From: Lysobacter sp036697405
Lineage (GTDB): Bacteria; Pseudomonadota; Gammaproteobacteria; Xanthomonadales; Xanthomonadaceae
Direction: 5' to 3'
Length of the DNA: 64,000 bases
Assembly: GCF_036697405.1 (NCBI RefSeq)
Contig: NZ_JBAHWA010000008.1
Coordinates: 1-64,000 of the forward strand
Below, one piece after another: positions 35,629 to 44,287 of this stretch. The notes under the pieces are model-generated. The model saw only the letters and a list, made by a program, of their open reading frames with translations, did no database searches and was not told the origin of the DNA. Made by a program: the position numbers and the translations under genes. How positions within the stretch are numbered: position 1 is the first letter of the stretch; every line of letters starts with the position of its first letter.

Positions 35629-37253
35629 CGCCGGCGAGCGCTCCTCCCGCAAAGCAAGCCGCGAGCGCCTTCGCGCCCTTGCGGTATCCCACTTTTGCCG
35701 TCTTGTGGTCCGCCACGATAGTGGGCAATACGGGCACCTTCATGCGCGACGTCGCCAGCTCCTGGCTGGCGACCGATCTGTCGCCAAGTCCGGCGATGGT
35801 TGCGCTCATACAGACCGCGGCCACGCTTCCGATCTTCCTGCTCGCGATTCCCGCGGGCGTATTGACCGACATTCTCGATCGCCGCCGCTTCCTCATCGTC
35901 GCTCAACTCCTGCTGATCGCGGTCAGCACGCTGCTGCTGGTCCTGGCTTGGACGGGCACAATGACGATCGAGTATCTAGTTGCGCTGACGTTCCTCGGTG
36001 GCGTCGGGACGGCGCTGGCGATGCCAAGCTGGCAGGCGATCGTTCCGGAGCTGGTACCCCACGAGTCCGTCCGGCCGGCAGTCACACTCAACTCGCTGGG
36101 CGTCAACATTTCCCGATCGATCGGTCCCGCCCTGGGCGGGCTGCTGCTGGCGAGCTTCGGCGCGTTCGCGGCGTACGCGGCCGACCTCGCCAGCTATTTC
36201 TTCGTGATCGCTGCCCTTCTGTGGTGGCCTCGCCCCCAGAAGTCTCCCGATGCGCTGAACGAACAGTTCCTCGGCGCGTTCCGTGCGGGCCTGCGCTACG
36301 CTCGCACCAGCCGCGACCTGCATCGGGTGTTGTTGCGCTCCGCCATCTATTTTTCGTTGGCTAGTTGCGTTTGGGCATTGATGCCACTGATCGCGCGCGA
36401 GCTGCTGCAGGGCGATGCGGGCTTCTACGGTGTGCTGCTGGCCGCCGTCGGAGTCGGCGCCATCGGCGGTGCGTTCCTGTTGCCGTGGGCACGCGCGCGC
36501 TGCACGGCGGATCAGCTGTTGCTCGGGGCGTCCTTCCTCGCCGCGGCCGTCCTGGCATCGCTCGCGCTCGCGCCGCCCAAGGCGATTGCGGTCGCGCTGT
36601 TGCTGATCTTGGGTGCGGGCTGGATCACGGCGCTCACCACACTCAATGGCGTGGCGCAGGGCGTGCTGCCGAACTGGGTGCGAGGCCGCGGCCTAGCGAT
36701 CTATCTCACCGTGTTCAACGGTGCGATGGCCGCGGGCAGCTTTTGCTGGGGCCTGATCGCGCAGCGGACGGGACTCACGACCGCGCTCCTGATTGGCGCC
36801 GCGGCTCTCGCAGTCGCCAGCCTGGGGCTGTATCGCGTGCGGCTGCCAAAAGGCGAATCCGACCTCGAACCGTCGCATCATTGGCCCGAACCGCTAATAG
36901 CCGCGCCGATCGAACGCGACCGCGGCCCGGTGCTGGTGCAAATCGAGTATCGAATTGCCCGGGAGCAACGCGAATCCTTTCTGCAGCTGCTCGAACGGCT
37001 GTCCGAAGCTCGCCGGCGAGACGGTGCCTATTTGTGGTGCGTGTCCGAGGACGCTGCCGATCCCGAGCGGATCGTCGAGTGGTTTCTTGTCGAATCCTGG
37101 GCCGAGCATCTGCGCCAGCACCGGCGCGTCACCCACGCGGACGCGGACCTGCAGCAGGAAGTCGTCGCTTTCCACCGGGGGGCCGAGCCCGCCATCGTTC
37201 GCCACCTGCTGAACATCCGCTCCGGACGAACGCCGCCCCATGCCGCGCTTTGA
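35625..37253 (+). CDS. MFS transporter fused to a C-terminal ABM-like domain
   Basis: 542 residues. Residues 1-410 form a 12-helix MFS permease of the EntS-like MFS_3 group (FAVLWSATIVGNTGTFMRDV; VLTDILDRRRFLIVAQ). About 110 further residues (PVLVQIEYRIAREQRESFLQ ... VEWFLVESWAEHLRQHRR) read as a dimeric alpha/beta-barrel, antibiotic-biosynthesis-monooxygenase-like domain. Such a cytoplasmic domain could modify or bind the transported molecule. Overlaps doxX by 4 and the porin gene by 14 bases. Confidence 0.87.
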   Translation: MTPASAPPAKQAASAFAPLRYPTFAVLWSATIVGNTGTFMRDVASSWLATDLSPSPAMVALIQTAATLPIFLLAIPAGVLTDILDRRRFLIVAQLLLIAVSTLLLVLAWTGTMTIEYLVALTFLGGVGTALAMPSWQAIVPELVPHESVRPAVTLNSLGVNISRSIGPALGGLLLASFGAFAAYAADLASYFFVIAALLWWPRPQKSPDALNEQFLGAFRAGLRYARTSRDLHRVLLRSAIYFSLASCVWALMPLIARELLQGDAGFYGVLLAAVGVGAIGGAFLLPWARARCTADQLLLGASFLAAAVLASLALAPPKAIAVALLLILGAGWITALTTLNGVAQGVLPNWVRGRGLAIYLTVFNGAMAAGSFCWGLIAQRTGLTTALLIGAAALAVASLGLYRVRLPKGESDLEPSHHWPEPLIAAPIERDRGPVLVQIEYRIAREQRESFLQLLERLSEARRRDGAYLWCVSEDAADPERIVEWFLVESWAEHLRQHRRVTHADADLQQEVVAFHRGAEPAIVRHLLNIRSGRTPPHAAL

Positions 37254-38616
37254 CGCTCCATGGGCGGCGGTCGCGGCGCTCATGACCGCGTCGTCGCCCG
37301 CAGCAGCGGCGACGGTGCGGCCCGAACCCGCCAGCAACCGATGGCAGGAGGACTGGTCCGCGCTCGCCGATCCGACGTTACGAACCGAACCGTTCGACCG
37401 ACTCAAGTACATCTCCTTGCAGGGCGGCGCCTATTTGAGCTTCGGCGCGACGGTGCGGGAACGCATCGAGTTCGCCGACGGCGCGGAGTTCGGAACGCGG
37501 GCACCGTACGACAGCTATCTTCTACAGCGCGTCCAAGCCCATGCCGACGTGCATTGGAGCGACCGCTGGCGGGCGTTCGTGCAGGTGGAGGATGTGCGTA
37601 CGTTCGGGAAGCAGCGCCCTACCCCGACCGATCGCAACCCGGTGGACCTGCGCTTGGCCTTCGTGGGCTATCGCAGGCAGATCCGGCATGGCACATGGAT
37701 GACGCGCATCGGACGTCAGGACTTCGCCTTCGGCCAGCAACGCTTCCTGAGCCTTCGCGATGGACCCAACGTGCGGCAATCCTTCGATGGGCTCTGGGTG
37801 CGCTACGAAACCGGCGCTTGGGAAATCAGCGGGCTCGTCAGCCAGCCCGTGCGATACCGCGCCGATGAACACTTCGACGATCTGTCCAAAGGAGATCAAC
37901 GATTCGGGATGCTGCGCGCCGAACGCAAGACCAGGCGCGGCACGGCGAGTGTCTTCTACGCGCGGCTGCGCAATGACAGTACGAGTTTCCTCGATGCAGC
38001 TGGCCGCGAATGGCGCGACAACCTGGATGTGCATGTGACCGGGACGCAGGGCGCGTGGGACTGGGACGCCGAGGGCATCGCGCAGAGCGGCGCAGTGGGC
38101 CATGCGAGCGTACGCGCGTGGGCCGCGGGCTTGCGCGGCGGTTACACCTTCCAGGCCCAAGCCTGGACACCGCGCCTCGGGCTTCAACTGGATGCCGCCT
38201 CTGGCGATGAGCGACCAGGCGACGCGCGACTGAATACCTTCAATCCGTTGTTTCCCAACGGCTCCTACTCCTTCACGCTCGCCGGCCACACTGGCTATGT
38301 GAACGTGATTCAGGTCAAGCCGTCGCTGAAGCTTCGCCCGACGGCGTCCATCGAAGTTTCCGCCGCGGTGGCTGGCTTGTGGCGCGAGAACGTGCATGAC
38401 GCGGTCTATGTGCAGCCGGACCTTCCTCTGGCAGGCAGCGCGGCCGCAAGGGATCGCTATACGGCGAGCTATGTACAGCTGCACGCCCAATGGAACCCCA
38501 CGCCGCAGTTCACCACAGTGGTTGAGCTCGTTCACTACGACGTGGGTCGCGTCGTTCGCGACGCGGGCGGGCGCGACAGCGACTACGCCGGATTGGAACT
38601 CAAGTTCTCTTGGTAG
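37240..38616 (+). CDS. Outer-membrane porin, alginate-export family
   Basis: 458 residues. Signal peptide, then alternating amphipathic beta strands and a C-terminal aromatic (ELKFSW), typical of outer-membrane barrels. The central RIGRQDFAFGQQRFLSLRDG segment is characteristic of the Alginate_exp family. The member here need not handle alginate. It overlaps the MFS gene by 14 bases, completing a path across both membranes. Confidence 0.86.
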   Translation: MPRFDAPWAAVAALMTASSPAAAATVRPEPASNRWQEDWSALADPTLRTEPFDRLKYISLQGGAYLSFGATVRERIEFADGAEFGTRAPYDSYLLQRVQAHADVHWSDRWRAFVQVEDVRTFGKQRPTPTDRNPVDLRLAFVGYRRQIRHGTWMTRIGRQDFAFGQQRFLSLRDGPNVRQSFDGLWVRYETGAWEISGLVSQPVRYRADEHFDDLSKGDQRFGMLRAERKTRRGTASVFYARLRNDSTSFLDAAGREWRDNLDVHVTGTQGAWDWDAEGIAQSGAVGHASVRAWAAGLRGGYTFQAQAWTPRLGLQLDAASGDERPGDARLNTFNPLFPNGSYSFTLAGHTGYVNVIQVKPSLKLRPTASIEVSAAVAGLWRENVHDAVYVQPDLPLAGSAAARDRYTASYVQLHAQWNPTPQFTTVVELVHYDVGRVVRDAGGRDSDYAGLELKFSW

Positions 38617-38631
38617 AAAGCGAGGCCTGCA

Positions 38632-39150
38632 ATGAACGAAAAAACTGCTGTACAGGAACGCCGCAAGGCCTCCCTGGTCACGCCGACGGGGCTCGGGGCC
38701 GACGCCCGGAGCGATATATCGGCCGAACTCAATGCCCTGCTCGCGGACATCTTCGCCTTGTACCTGAAGACGAAGAATTTTCATTGGCACATGTCCGGGC
38801 CGTACTTCCGCGACTATCACCTGCTGCTTGATGAGCAGGCCGATCAGATCTACGCCACGGTCGACCCGATAGCCGAACGCGTTCGCAAGCTGGGTGGACT
38901 GACGCTGCATTCGACCGGCCAGATCGCGCGGCTGCAGCGGCTGATGGACAACGACGCCGACTACGTTACCCCAGCGGACATGCTCGCGGAGCTCCGCGAC
39001 GACAACACCCGACTGACCGGATTCATGCGCACAACGCATGCGCTGTGCGACGAGTACGGCGACGTGGCGACGGCGAGCCTGTTGGAGGTCTGGATTGACG
39101 AGGCCGAGCGGCGTATCTGGTTCCTGTTCGAAGCCGGCCGTCGCGGGTAG
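38632..39150 (+). CDS. dps: Dps/ferritin-like DNA-protection protein
   Basis: 172 residues. The Dps ferroxidase signatures are present: KTKNFHWHMSGP and DYHLLLDEQADQIY. Dps dodecamers store iron and protect DNA from peroxide. It lies 15 bases after the porin, so may be the last gene of the same unit, which would place the cluster under oxidative or chemical stress control. Confidence 0.92.
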   Translation: MNEKTAVQERRKASLVTPTGLGADARSDISAELNALLADIFALYLKTKNFHWHMSGPYFRDYHLLLDEQADQIYATVDPIAERVRKLGGLTLHSTGQIARLQRLMDNDADYVTPADMLAELRDDNTRLTGFMRTTHALCDEYGDVATASLLEVWIDEAERRIWFLFEAGRRG

Positions 39151-39225
39151 CAATCCCGCGGGCTTTTCCTCCCGCCTGCGACGCTCCACAAGCCCCCTGC
39201 AGCCGGCTCGCTCGACCGAAACAGA

Positions 39226-39248
39226 AAGCCCCCGCAACGCGGGGGCTT
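39226..39248. terminator. Terminator between dps and the convergent doxX
   Basis: AAGCCCCCGC-AAC-GCGGGGGCTT followed by CTTG. It serves the convergent pair; the T-run is poor. Confidence 0.6.
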
Positions 39249-39269
39249 CTTGCGATGGAACGCCTGCAA

Positions 39270-39659
39270 TCAACTGCGGGAGTTGGCGGCCGCCGGAGCC
39301 GCCAGCAGCAGCATGCCGCCGAGGATGGCCAGGTTCTTGAGGAAGTGGGTGAGCTGATCCTGGAAGCTGGCCGCATCCGCGTTCCAGAAGGCGTGGAAAA
39401 TCAGCGTGACCGGAACAATGAAGGCTGCCAGCGCCAGCGCCGCCCATCGGGTTTGCTTGCCGATGATCAAGAGCAGACCGCCACCCACCTCGATCGCGAT
39501 CGTCAGCACAAGCAGCAGCTTGGCGAACGGCACGCCCGAGCTGGCCATCCAGCCAGCGACGCCGGCGAAGCTGGATATCTTGGTCAGGCCCATGATGAAG
39601 AAGATGGCGCCGAGGGAAGCGCGGGCCACGGGGTAACGCAGTTTGGACAGAGTGTTCAT
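39270..39659 (-). CDS. DoxX family membrane protein
   Basis: 129 residues. Four helices; FFIMGLTKISSFAGVAGWMA and ALAAFIVPVTLIFHAFWN are typical DoxX. Good RBS (GGAGAAAC). It starts 15 bases after the pirin gene on the same strand, giving a pirin-doxX operon facing away from a LysR regulator. Confidence 0.9.
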   Translation of the reverse strand: MNTLSKLRYPVARASLGAIFFIMGLTKISSFAGVAGWMASSGVPFAKLLLVLTIAIEVGGGLLLIIGKQTRWAALALAAFIVPVTLIFHAFWNADAASFQDQLTHFLKNLAILGGMLLLAAPAAANSRS

Positions 39660-39674
39660 ATGTTTCTCCGGGAC

Positions 39675-40376
39675 TCAGCTGGGAAGATCGAACAGCAGCA
39701 CCTCGGCATCCGTGCCCCGATCGAGCGTGACCTGGGTTTCCTGCTCGATCTTCACGGCATCGCCCGCCTTGAGTTCGACGCCGTTGACCTGGACCGTGCC
39801 GCGGACAACATGGACGTATCCCAGCCGCCCCACTTCCAGTTCGTGCGTAGCCTGTTCGTCGCCATCCAGTAGCCCGGCGTACAGGAACGCGTTCTGGTTC
39901 ATCCGAAGCGAACCGTCGCGCCCGTCAGGCGAAACGACCAGGCGGAGTTGTCCGCGCTTGGATGTCGCATCAAAGTGCTTCTCCTCGTAGCCCGGTTCGT
40001 ACCCGGCCTTGTCCGGGTGGATCCAGATCTGAAGGAAGTGCACCCGGTCGGTCGGCGAGTGATTGAACTCGCTGTGCCGCACGCCAGTGCCGGCGCTCAT
40101 GCGCTGCACGTCGCCATGACGGAGCACCGAGCCGTTGCCCATGCTGTCTTTGTGCTCCAGGGCGCCATCCAGCACGTAAGAGATGATCTCCATGTCCTGG
40201 TGGCCGTGCGTGCCGAAGCCTTGGCCACCCATGACCTTGTCTTCGTTGATCACGCGCAACGCGCCAACGCCCATGTGACGGGGGTCGCGGTACTCAGCGA
40301 ACGAAAATGTATGGCGGGAGCTCAGCCAGCCGTGCTCGGCGTGGCCACGCTCTTCGCTCTTACGGACCTGCATCAT
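39675..40376 (-). CDS. Pirin family protein
   Basis: 233 residues from ATG 40376, with GGAG 5 bases upstream; the open frame begins two codons earlier at GTG. The N-terminal cupin contains the iron-binding GTHGHQDMEIISYVLDGALE and the conserved MSAGTGVRHSEFN. Some pirins are quercetin dioxygenases; others are redox-sensing regulators. Confidence 0.92.
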   Translation of the reverse strand: MMQVRKSEERGHAEHGWLSSRHTFSFAEYRDPRHMGVGALRVINEDKVMGGQGFGTHGHQDMEIISYVLDGALEHKDSMGNGSVLRHGDVQRMSAGTGVRHSEFNHSPTDRVHFLQIWIHPDKAGYEPGYEEKHFDATSKRGQLRLVVSPDGRDGSLRMNQNAFLYAGLLDGDEQATHELEVGRLGYVHVVRGTVQVNGVELKAGDAVKIEQETQVTLDRGTDAEVLLFDLPS

Positions 40377-40544
40377 GGGCACTCCTCTCGCTTATGTGCG
40401 AATCTATCGAATATCGCTTCCGGTCTTTCCGTGCAGGCTTAATGCCTATATTTTCACGGCAACCTTCTTGCTTGGCGACAGTATGCGAGCAGACCTGGCG
40501 TGCTAAAAGCGAGTATTTTGCAGCCCTATCATCGAGAAATTCGA
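40377..40544. promoter_or_regulatory. Divergent promoter region, pirin-doxX and LysR
   Basis: 168 bases between divergent starts, AT-richer than the flanks. It contains GCGAATCTATCGAATATCGC at about 40398-40417, an imperfect dyad with ATCGAATATCG that could be a T-N11-A LysR site. Placement is inference. Confidence 0.45.
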
Positions 40545-41459
40545 ATGCTCCGACTGAGCCTGGATGCCCTGCAGATCCTGGATGCGATCGACCGCCGGGG
40601 CTCGTTTGCCGCAGCCGGCAAAGAGCTGCACAAGGTGCCGTCGACGATCTCCTACACCGTAGCCAAGCTCGAGGAAGACCTCGGCATCCGGCTCTTCGAG
40701 CGAAACGGGCCCAAAGCAACGCTCACAGACGCCGGTCATGAGCTGCTGAAGGAGGGCCGGCACCTGCTGCGCGCAGCAATCGATCTCGAACTTCGCGTGC
40801 GCAAGGTTTCGTCGGGCTGGGAGACGATCTTGGCCATCGGCGTCGACTCTCTGTTCGCTCCGTCGGCGCTCGCCGAGGACCTGAAGGCGTTCTATGAAAC
40901 GACACGCCACACCCGGATACGCATCGCGCAGGATGCGCTCACAGGCACGTGGGAAGCGCTTCTGGATCGACGCGTCGACCTGCTCATTGGCGCCGCAGGC
41001 GAAGGCCCCTCGGGCGGTGGCTACCTGTACGAATCGCTGGGGAGTCTGCCGTTCGTTTTCACCGTCGCCCCCGGCCATCCGCTCGCCGGCGTCAAGCGTC
41101 GTCTCACCAAGGGGGATCTGCAGGAACATCTGGCTATCGTGGTAGCCGACTCGGCACGCAGCCTGATCCCACGCACTGTGGGCGTGCTGTTCGGTCAGGA
41201 CGCACTGACCGTCCCGGACATGCGGAGCAAGTACGAGATGCAGCGGCTGGGCCTGGGCTTCGGGTTCCTGCCGGAACCCTACGCCCGGAGCGCCGTCGCG
41301 TCAGGCCAGCTGATAGTCAAAGACGTCGAGGAACCCAAAGCTGCCGAAACCTTCTATCTGGCCTGGCGCTCGGGCGAGACCGGGGCGGCGCAAGCGTGGT
41401 GGCGTGAGCGCGCCAAGCAACCAGGCTTCCTCGATCGCCTGGTATCGCTGTCCTGCTGA
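40545..41459 (+). CDS. LysR family transcriptional regulator
   Basis: 304 residues from ATG 40545; a GTG at 40500 extends the frame. Winged HTH at about 1-60 (LQILDAIDRRGSFAAAGKEL ... STISYTVAKLEEDLGIRLFE), followed by a substrate-binding domain with no identifiable ligand. It is divergent from the pirin-doxX operon, which it most likely controls. Between its stop and the histidine kinase end (41606) there is no gene. Confidence 0.92.
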   Translation: MLRLSLDALQILDAIDRRGSFAAAGKELHKVPSTISYTVAKLEEDLGIRLFERNGPKATLTDAGHELLKEGRHLLRAAIDLELRVRKVSSGWETILAIGVDSLFAPSALAEDLKAFYETTRHTRIRIAQDALTGTWEALLDRRVDLLIGAAGEGPSGGGYLYESLGSLPFVFTVAPGHPLAGVKRRLTKGDLQEHLAIVVADSARSLIPRTVGVLFGQDALTVPDMRSKYEMQRLGLGFGFLPEPYARSAVASGQLIVKDVEEPKAAETFYLAWRSGETGAAQAWWRERAKQPGFLDRLVSLSC

Positions 41460-41605
41460 GGGCTCTGCCGCGATCGTGCACAGCGATTCGCAGGATTGAC
41501 TTCGGCGCCATCGGTGGCGGCGCGCTTGTGACGGCAACATAAGCCAAGGCAATAGCATCCTGCTTCTGGATCGTCCGAGATGCCTCGACTTCGGTTAGCT
41601 TAGCT

Positions 41606-43465
41606 TTAGGTCGGCAGCGGAAACTCCAGGCGCAAACCGGTTCCGCCGGGACCGGATTCGATCTTCAGCTCGCCGCCCAGGCGCTGCGCGCGCAGGCGCA
41701 TGCTGGCCAGTCCGGCGCCGCCGTCCGCGGGCGCGGCGGCGGGCGCGATGCCGTGGCCGTCGTCGTCGATGCGCAACTGCAGTCGATCCTCGACCCGGCG
41801 CAGGCCCACCTCCACGCGCTGCGCGCGGCTGTGCTTGAACACATTGGTCAGCGCTTCCTGCAGCAGCCGCAGCAGGTCCAGGCTGCGCGCGCTGTCCAGT
41901 TCGATCCCGTCCAGGCCGTCCAGCTGCCAGCGGCTGTCGATGTCGGCCGTTTCCAGCAGCCGGCCCAGGCGGTGACGCAGCGGCGCGATCTGCGCGGCCA
42001 GGTCGGCGTGCTCGCGCGCGGTGCTGTCGATCACCAGGCGCAGGTCGTCGCGCATCTCCTTGAGCACCTCGATCACCCGCGCCTTGGGCATCTCCGCCGG
42101 CGCGCGTTCGAGCTGCGCGATCGCCCCGACCAGGGTGCCGCCGAAGCCGTCGTGCAGGTCGCGCACCAAGTGCAGGCGCTCGCCGGCGCGGCTGTGCGCG
42201 AGTTCCAGCGCGTGCTGGCGCGACAGGGTCCGGGCCAGTTCGGAAGTGGCCGCATCGACCTCGCGCTTGAGCTCGAGGTTGAAGCCTTCCACCCGCCGCA
42301 TCGCGGCGACGAAACGGTAGGACAGCACGAAGCCGATGCCGATCAGGGTCAGCACCGAGGTCAGACTGAGCAGGTAGGTCACCCCGTCGACCCAGCCGAA
42401 GAACAGGGCGAAATCGTAGAACGACACCAGCACCGGCAGCAGCAGGCAGGCCGCCAGCACCAGGGTGTCGGGACGGCGGTGGCGCCAGGCCTGGACCAGG
42501 AACCAGCCGATGCCGACGTAGTAGATCGCGCCGCCCAGCGCGAACCACAGATTGCGCTGCTGACCCATCCAGGCCGGCGCCAGCGCGGCCGCGATCAACG
42601 CCAGCGCCGCCACCGCGCCCAAGGCGCGCTCCAGGCGCGGGAAACGGCGCTCGCAGTAACGCAGCAGGAACAAGGCGTAGCACGCGCCCGCCACCACGTA
42701 GAAGGCGGCGTTGAAGGCCTGCCAGGCATCGGTGCTCGCGAACGGCCAGATCCCGGTGGCGATGTGGTTGTAGCCGTACAGCGAGCCGGCCAACTCGGTC
42801 AGCGCGAACCAGCCGTAGACGCTGTCCTTGCGCCGCAGCAGCCACATCAGCAGGAACACGCCGCCCAGGACCGCGGCCATGGCCAGGTTGATCAGCTTGA
42901 TGTCGTAGCGCATGAAGCGCTCGCTGCGGTAGCGCTGCTGCAGCGCCCGCGGATCGCCGACCCGCACCGGCCCGGCGCCGGGCTGGTAGGCCGACAGACC
43001 CGACACCCGCAGCCACACGCTGTTCTCGCCCGTGCGCAGCAACGACGGCGGCAACAGCACGTAGTGCGGCGAGTTCCAGGTCCGCGACAGCGGCTCGACC
43101 AGGCTGGGATCGCGCGCGACGGCCTCGCCGTTGACGTAGATCGCGCCGCTCATGCTCATGTAATCGGCCAGCAGCGCGGTCGGTCGGCGCGGATCGTCCT
43201 GATGCCAATGCAGCCGGTACCAGACCACGCCGTCGTGGCCGGGCCAGCGCTTGTGCCATACGTCCAGCAGCGTCACCGGCGTCCAGCCCGCGGCCGGCGG
43301 CGCGGCGGCGTTCCAGTCCGAGCGCGCGGCCTCGGCGCGGTCGAGCAGCAGCGTGCCGGGCGCGGCCGGCTGCGCCGCGGCGCCGAACCAGACGCAGGCC
43401 AGCAGCAAGGACAGCCACCAGGCGCAGGCGCGCGCGAAGCCTGCGCCTGACCGGTTCCGGCTCAG
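41606..43465 (-). CDS. Seven-transmembrane sensor histidine kinase, likely CTG start
   Basis: 619 residues if started at CTG 43465. No ATG or GTG in frame gives a full signal peptide. The CTG overlaps the response regulator stop (CTGA) and yields SRNRSGAGFARACAWWLSLL, a clean export signal. A TTG at 43408 is the alternative but truncates the signal. A periplasmic jelly-roll-like domain (about 35-180) and seven helices (about 190-375) suggest a 7TMR-DISM sensor. HisKA_3 follows, with His438 in LVRDLHDGFGGTLVG, and a HATPase domain with DDDGHGIAP. Partner: the regulator at 43462-44151. Confidence 0.85.
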   Translation of the reverse strand: MSRNRSGAGFARACAWWLSLLLACVWFGAAAQPAAPGTLLLDRAEAARSDWNAAAPPAAGWTPVTLLDVWHKRWPGHDGVVWYRLHWHQDDPRRPTALLADYMSMSGAIYVNGEAVARDPSLVEPLSRTWNSPHYVLLPPSLLRTGENSVWLRVSGLSAYQPGAGPVRVGDPRALQQRYRSERFMRYDIKLINLAMAAVLGGVFLLMWLLRRKDSVYGWFALTELAGSLYGYNHIATGIWPFASTDAWQAFNAAFYVVAGACYALFLLRYCERRFPRLERALGAVAALALIAAALAPAWMGQQRNLWFALGGAIYYVGIGWFLVQAWRHRRPDTLVLAACLLLPVLVSFYDFALFFGWVDGVTYLLSLTSVLTLIGIGFVLSYRFVAAMRRVEGFNLELKREVDAATSELARTLSRQHALELAHSRAGERLHLVRDLHDGFGGTLVGAIAQLERAPAEMPKARVIEVLKEMRDDLRLVIDSTAREHADLAAQIAPLRHRLGRLLETADIDSRWQLDGLDGIELDSARSLDLLRLLQEALTNVFKHSRAQRVEVGLRRVEDRLQLRIDDDGHGIAPAAAPADGGAGLASMRLRAQRLGGELKIESGPGGTGLRLEFPLPT

Positions 43466-44151
43466 TTGAGCAATCCCAGCGCGCGCGCCTCGAACACCGC
43501 CGCCGTGCGCGAGCCCACCGCGAGTTTGCGGTAGATGTTCTTGGTGTGGCATTCGATGGTGAGCTTGGACAGCGCCACCAGTTCGGCGATCTCGCGATTG
43601 CTGAAACCCTGCGCGACCAGGCGCAGGATCTCGCGCTCGCGCTCGGACAGCTGCGCGGCGGGCTCGGCCTCCTGCGGCGCGGGCTCGGCGCCGCCCCGCG
43701 GCGGGCGCGCCGCCGGCAGCAGGGCCAGGATCCGGCGCGCGATCAGCGGATCGATCGGCGCGCCGCCGCTTTGCAGGCTCTTCAGCGACAAGCGCAACTC
43801 GTCGTCGTCGCGGTCCTTGAGCAGGTAGCCGATCGCACCGGCCTGCACCGCCGCCAGGATGGTCTCCTCTTCGGCATAGGCCGACACGATCACCGACGCG
43901 GTCTGCGGCCGATGGGTGCCCAGCCACGCGATCAGATCGATGCCGCTGCCGTCGGGCAGTTGCACGTCGACCAGGGCCAGGGCGTAAGGATCGGCCTGCA
44001 GGCGTGCGCGCGCGGTGGCCAGATCGGCGACCGCGTCGATGCGCGCCCGCGGACCGGCCAAGGCGCGCATCAGCTCGAGCATGCGCGCGCGTGCGGTCGC
44101 CTCGTCTTCGACGATCAGCACCGTGCTCAGATCGATGGGCTGCGCTTGCAT
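43462..44151 (-). CDS. Response regulator, NarL/LuxR type
   Basis: 229 residues from ATG 44151 (GAGAGAGG upstream); the frame opens earlier at 44322. The receiver has EDE near residue 15, phosphoacceptor Asp62 in LALVDVQLPDGSG and Lys in YLLKDRD. A Pro/Ala/Glu-rich linker leads to a LuxR HTH (LSEREREILRLVAQGFSNRE ... LTIECHTKNIYRKL). It lies directly upstream of, and overlaps, its histidine kinase. Confidence 0.93.
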   Translation of the reverse strand: MQAQPIDLSTVLIVEDEATARARMLELMRALAGPRARIDAVADLATARARLQADPYALALVDVQLPDGSGIDLIAWLGTHRPQTASVIVSAYAEEETILAAVQAGAIGYLLKDRDDDELRLSLKSLQSGGAPIDPLIARRILALLPAARPPRGGAEPAPQEAEPAAQLSEREREILRLVAQGFSNREIAELVALSKLTIECHTKNIYRKLAVGSRTAAVFEARALGLLN

Positions 44152-44287
44152 GCCTCTCTCGCGCGAGTGGTCGTAAGGACGCGCCAGTGTAGCGCCGCCG
44201 TGCGGGCCGATGGCTGCGCGGCATCGCGGCCGGGCCCGCCGTACCGCCACCGATGCCGGGGAGCGATAGCGCACTGGATCCGACACT

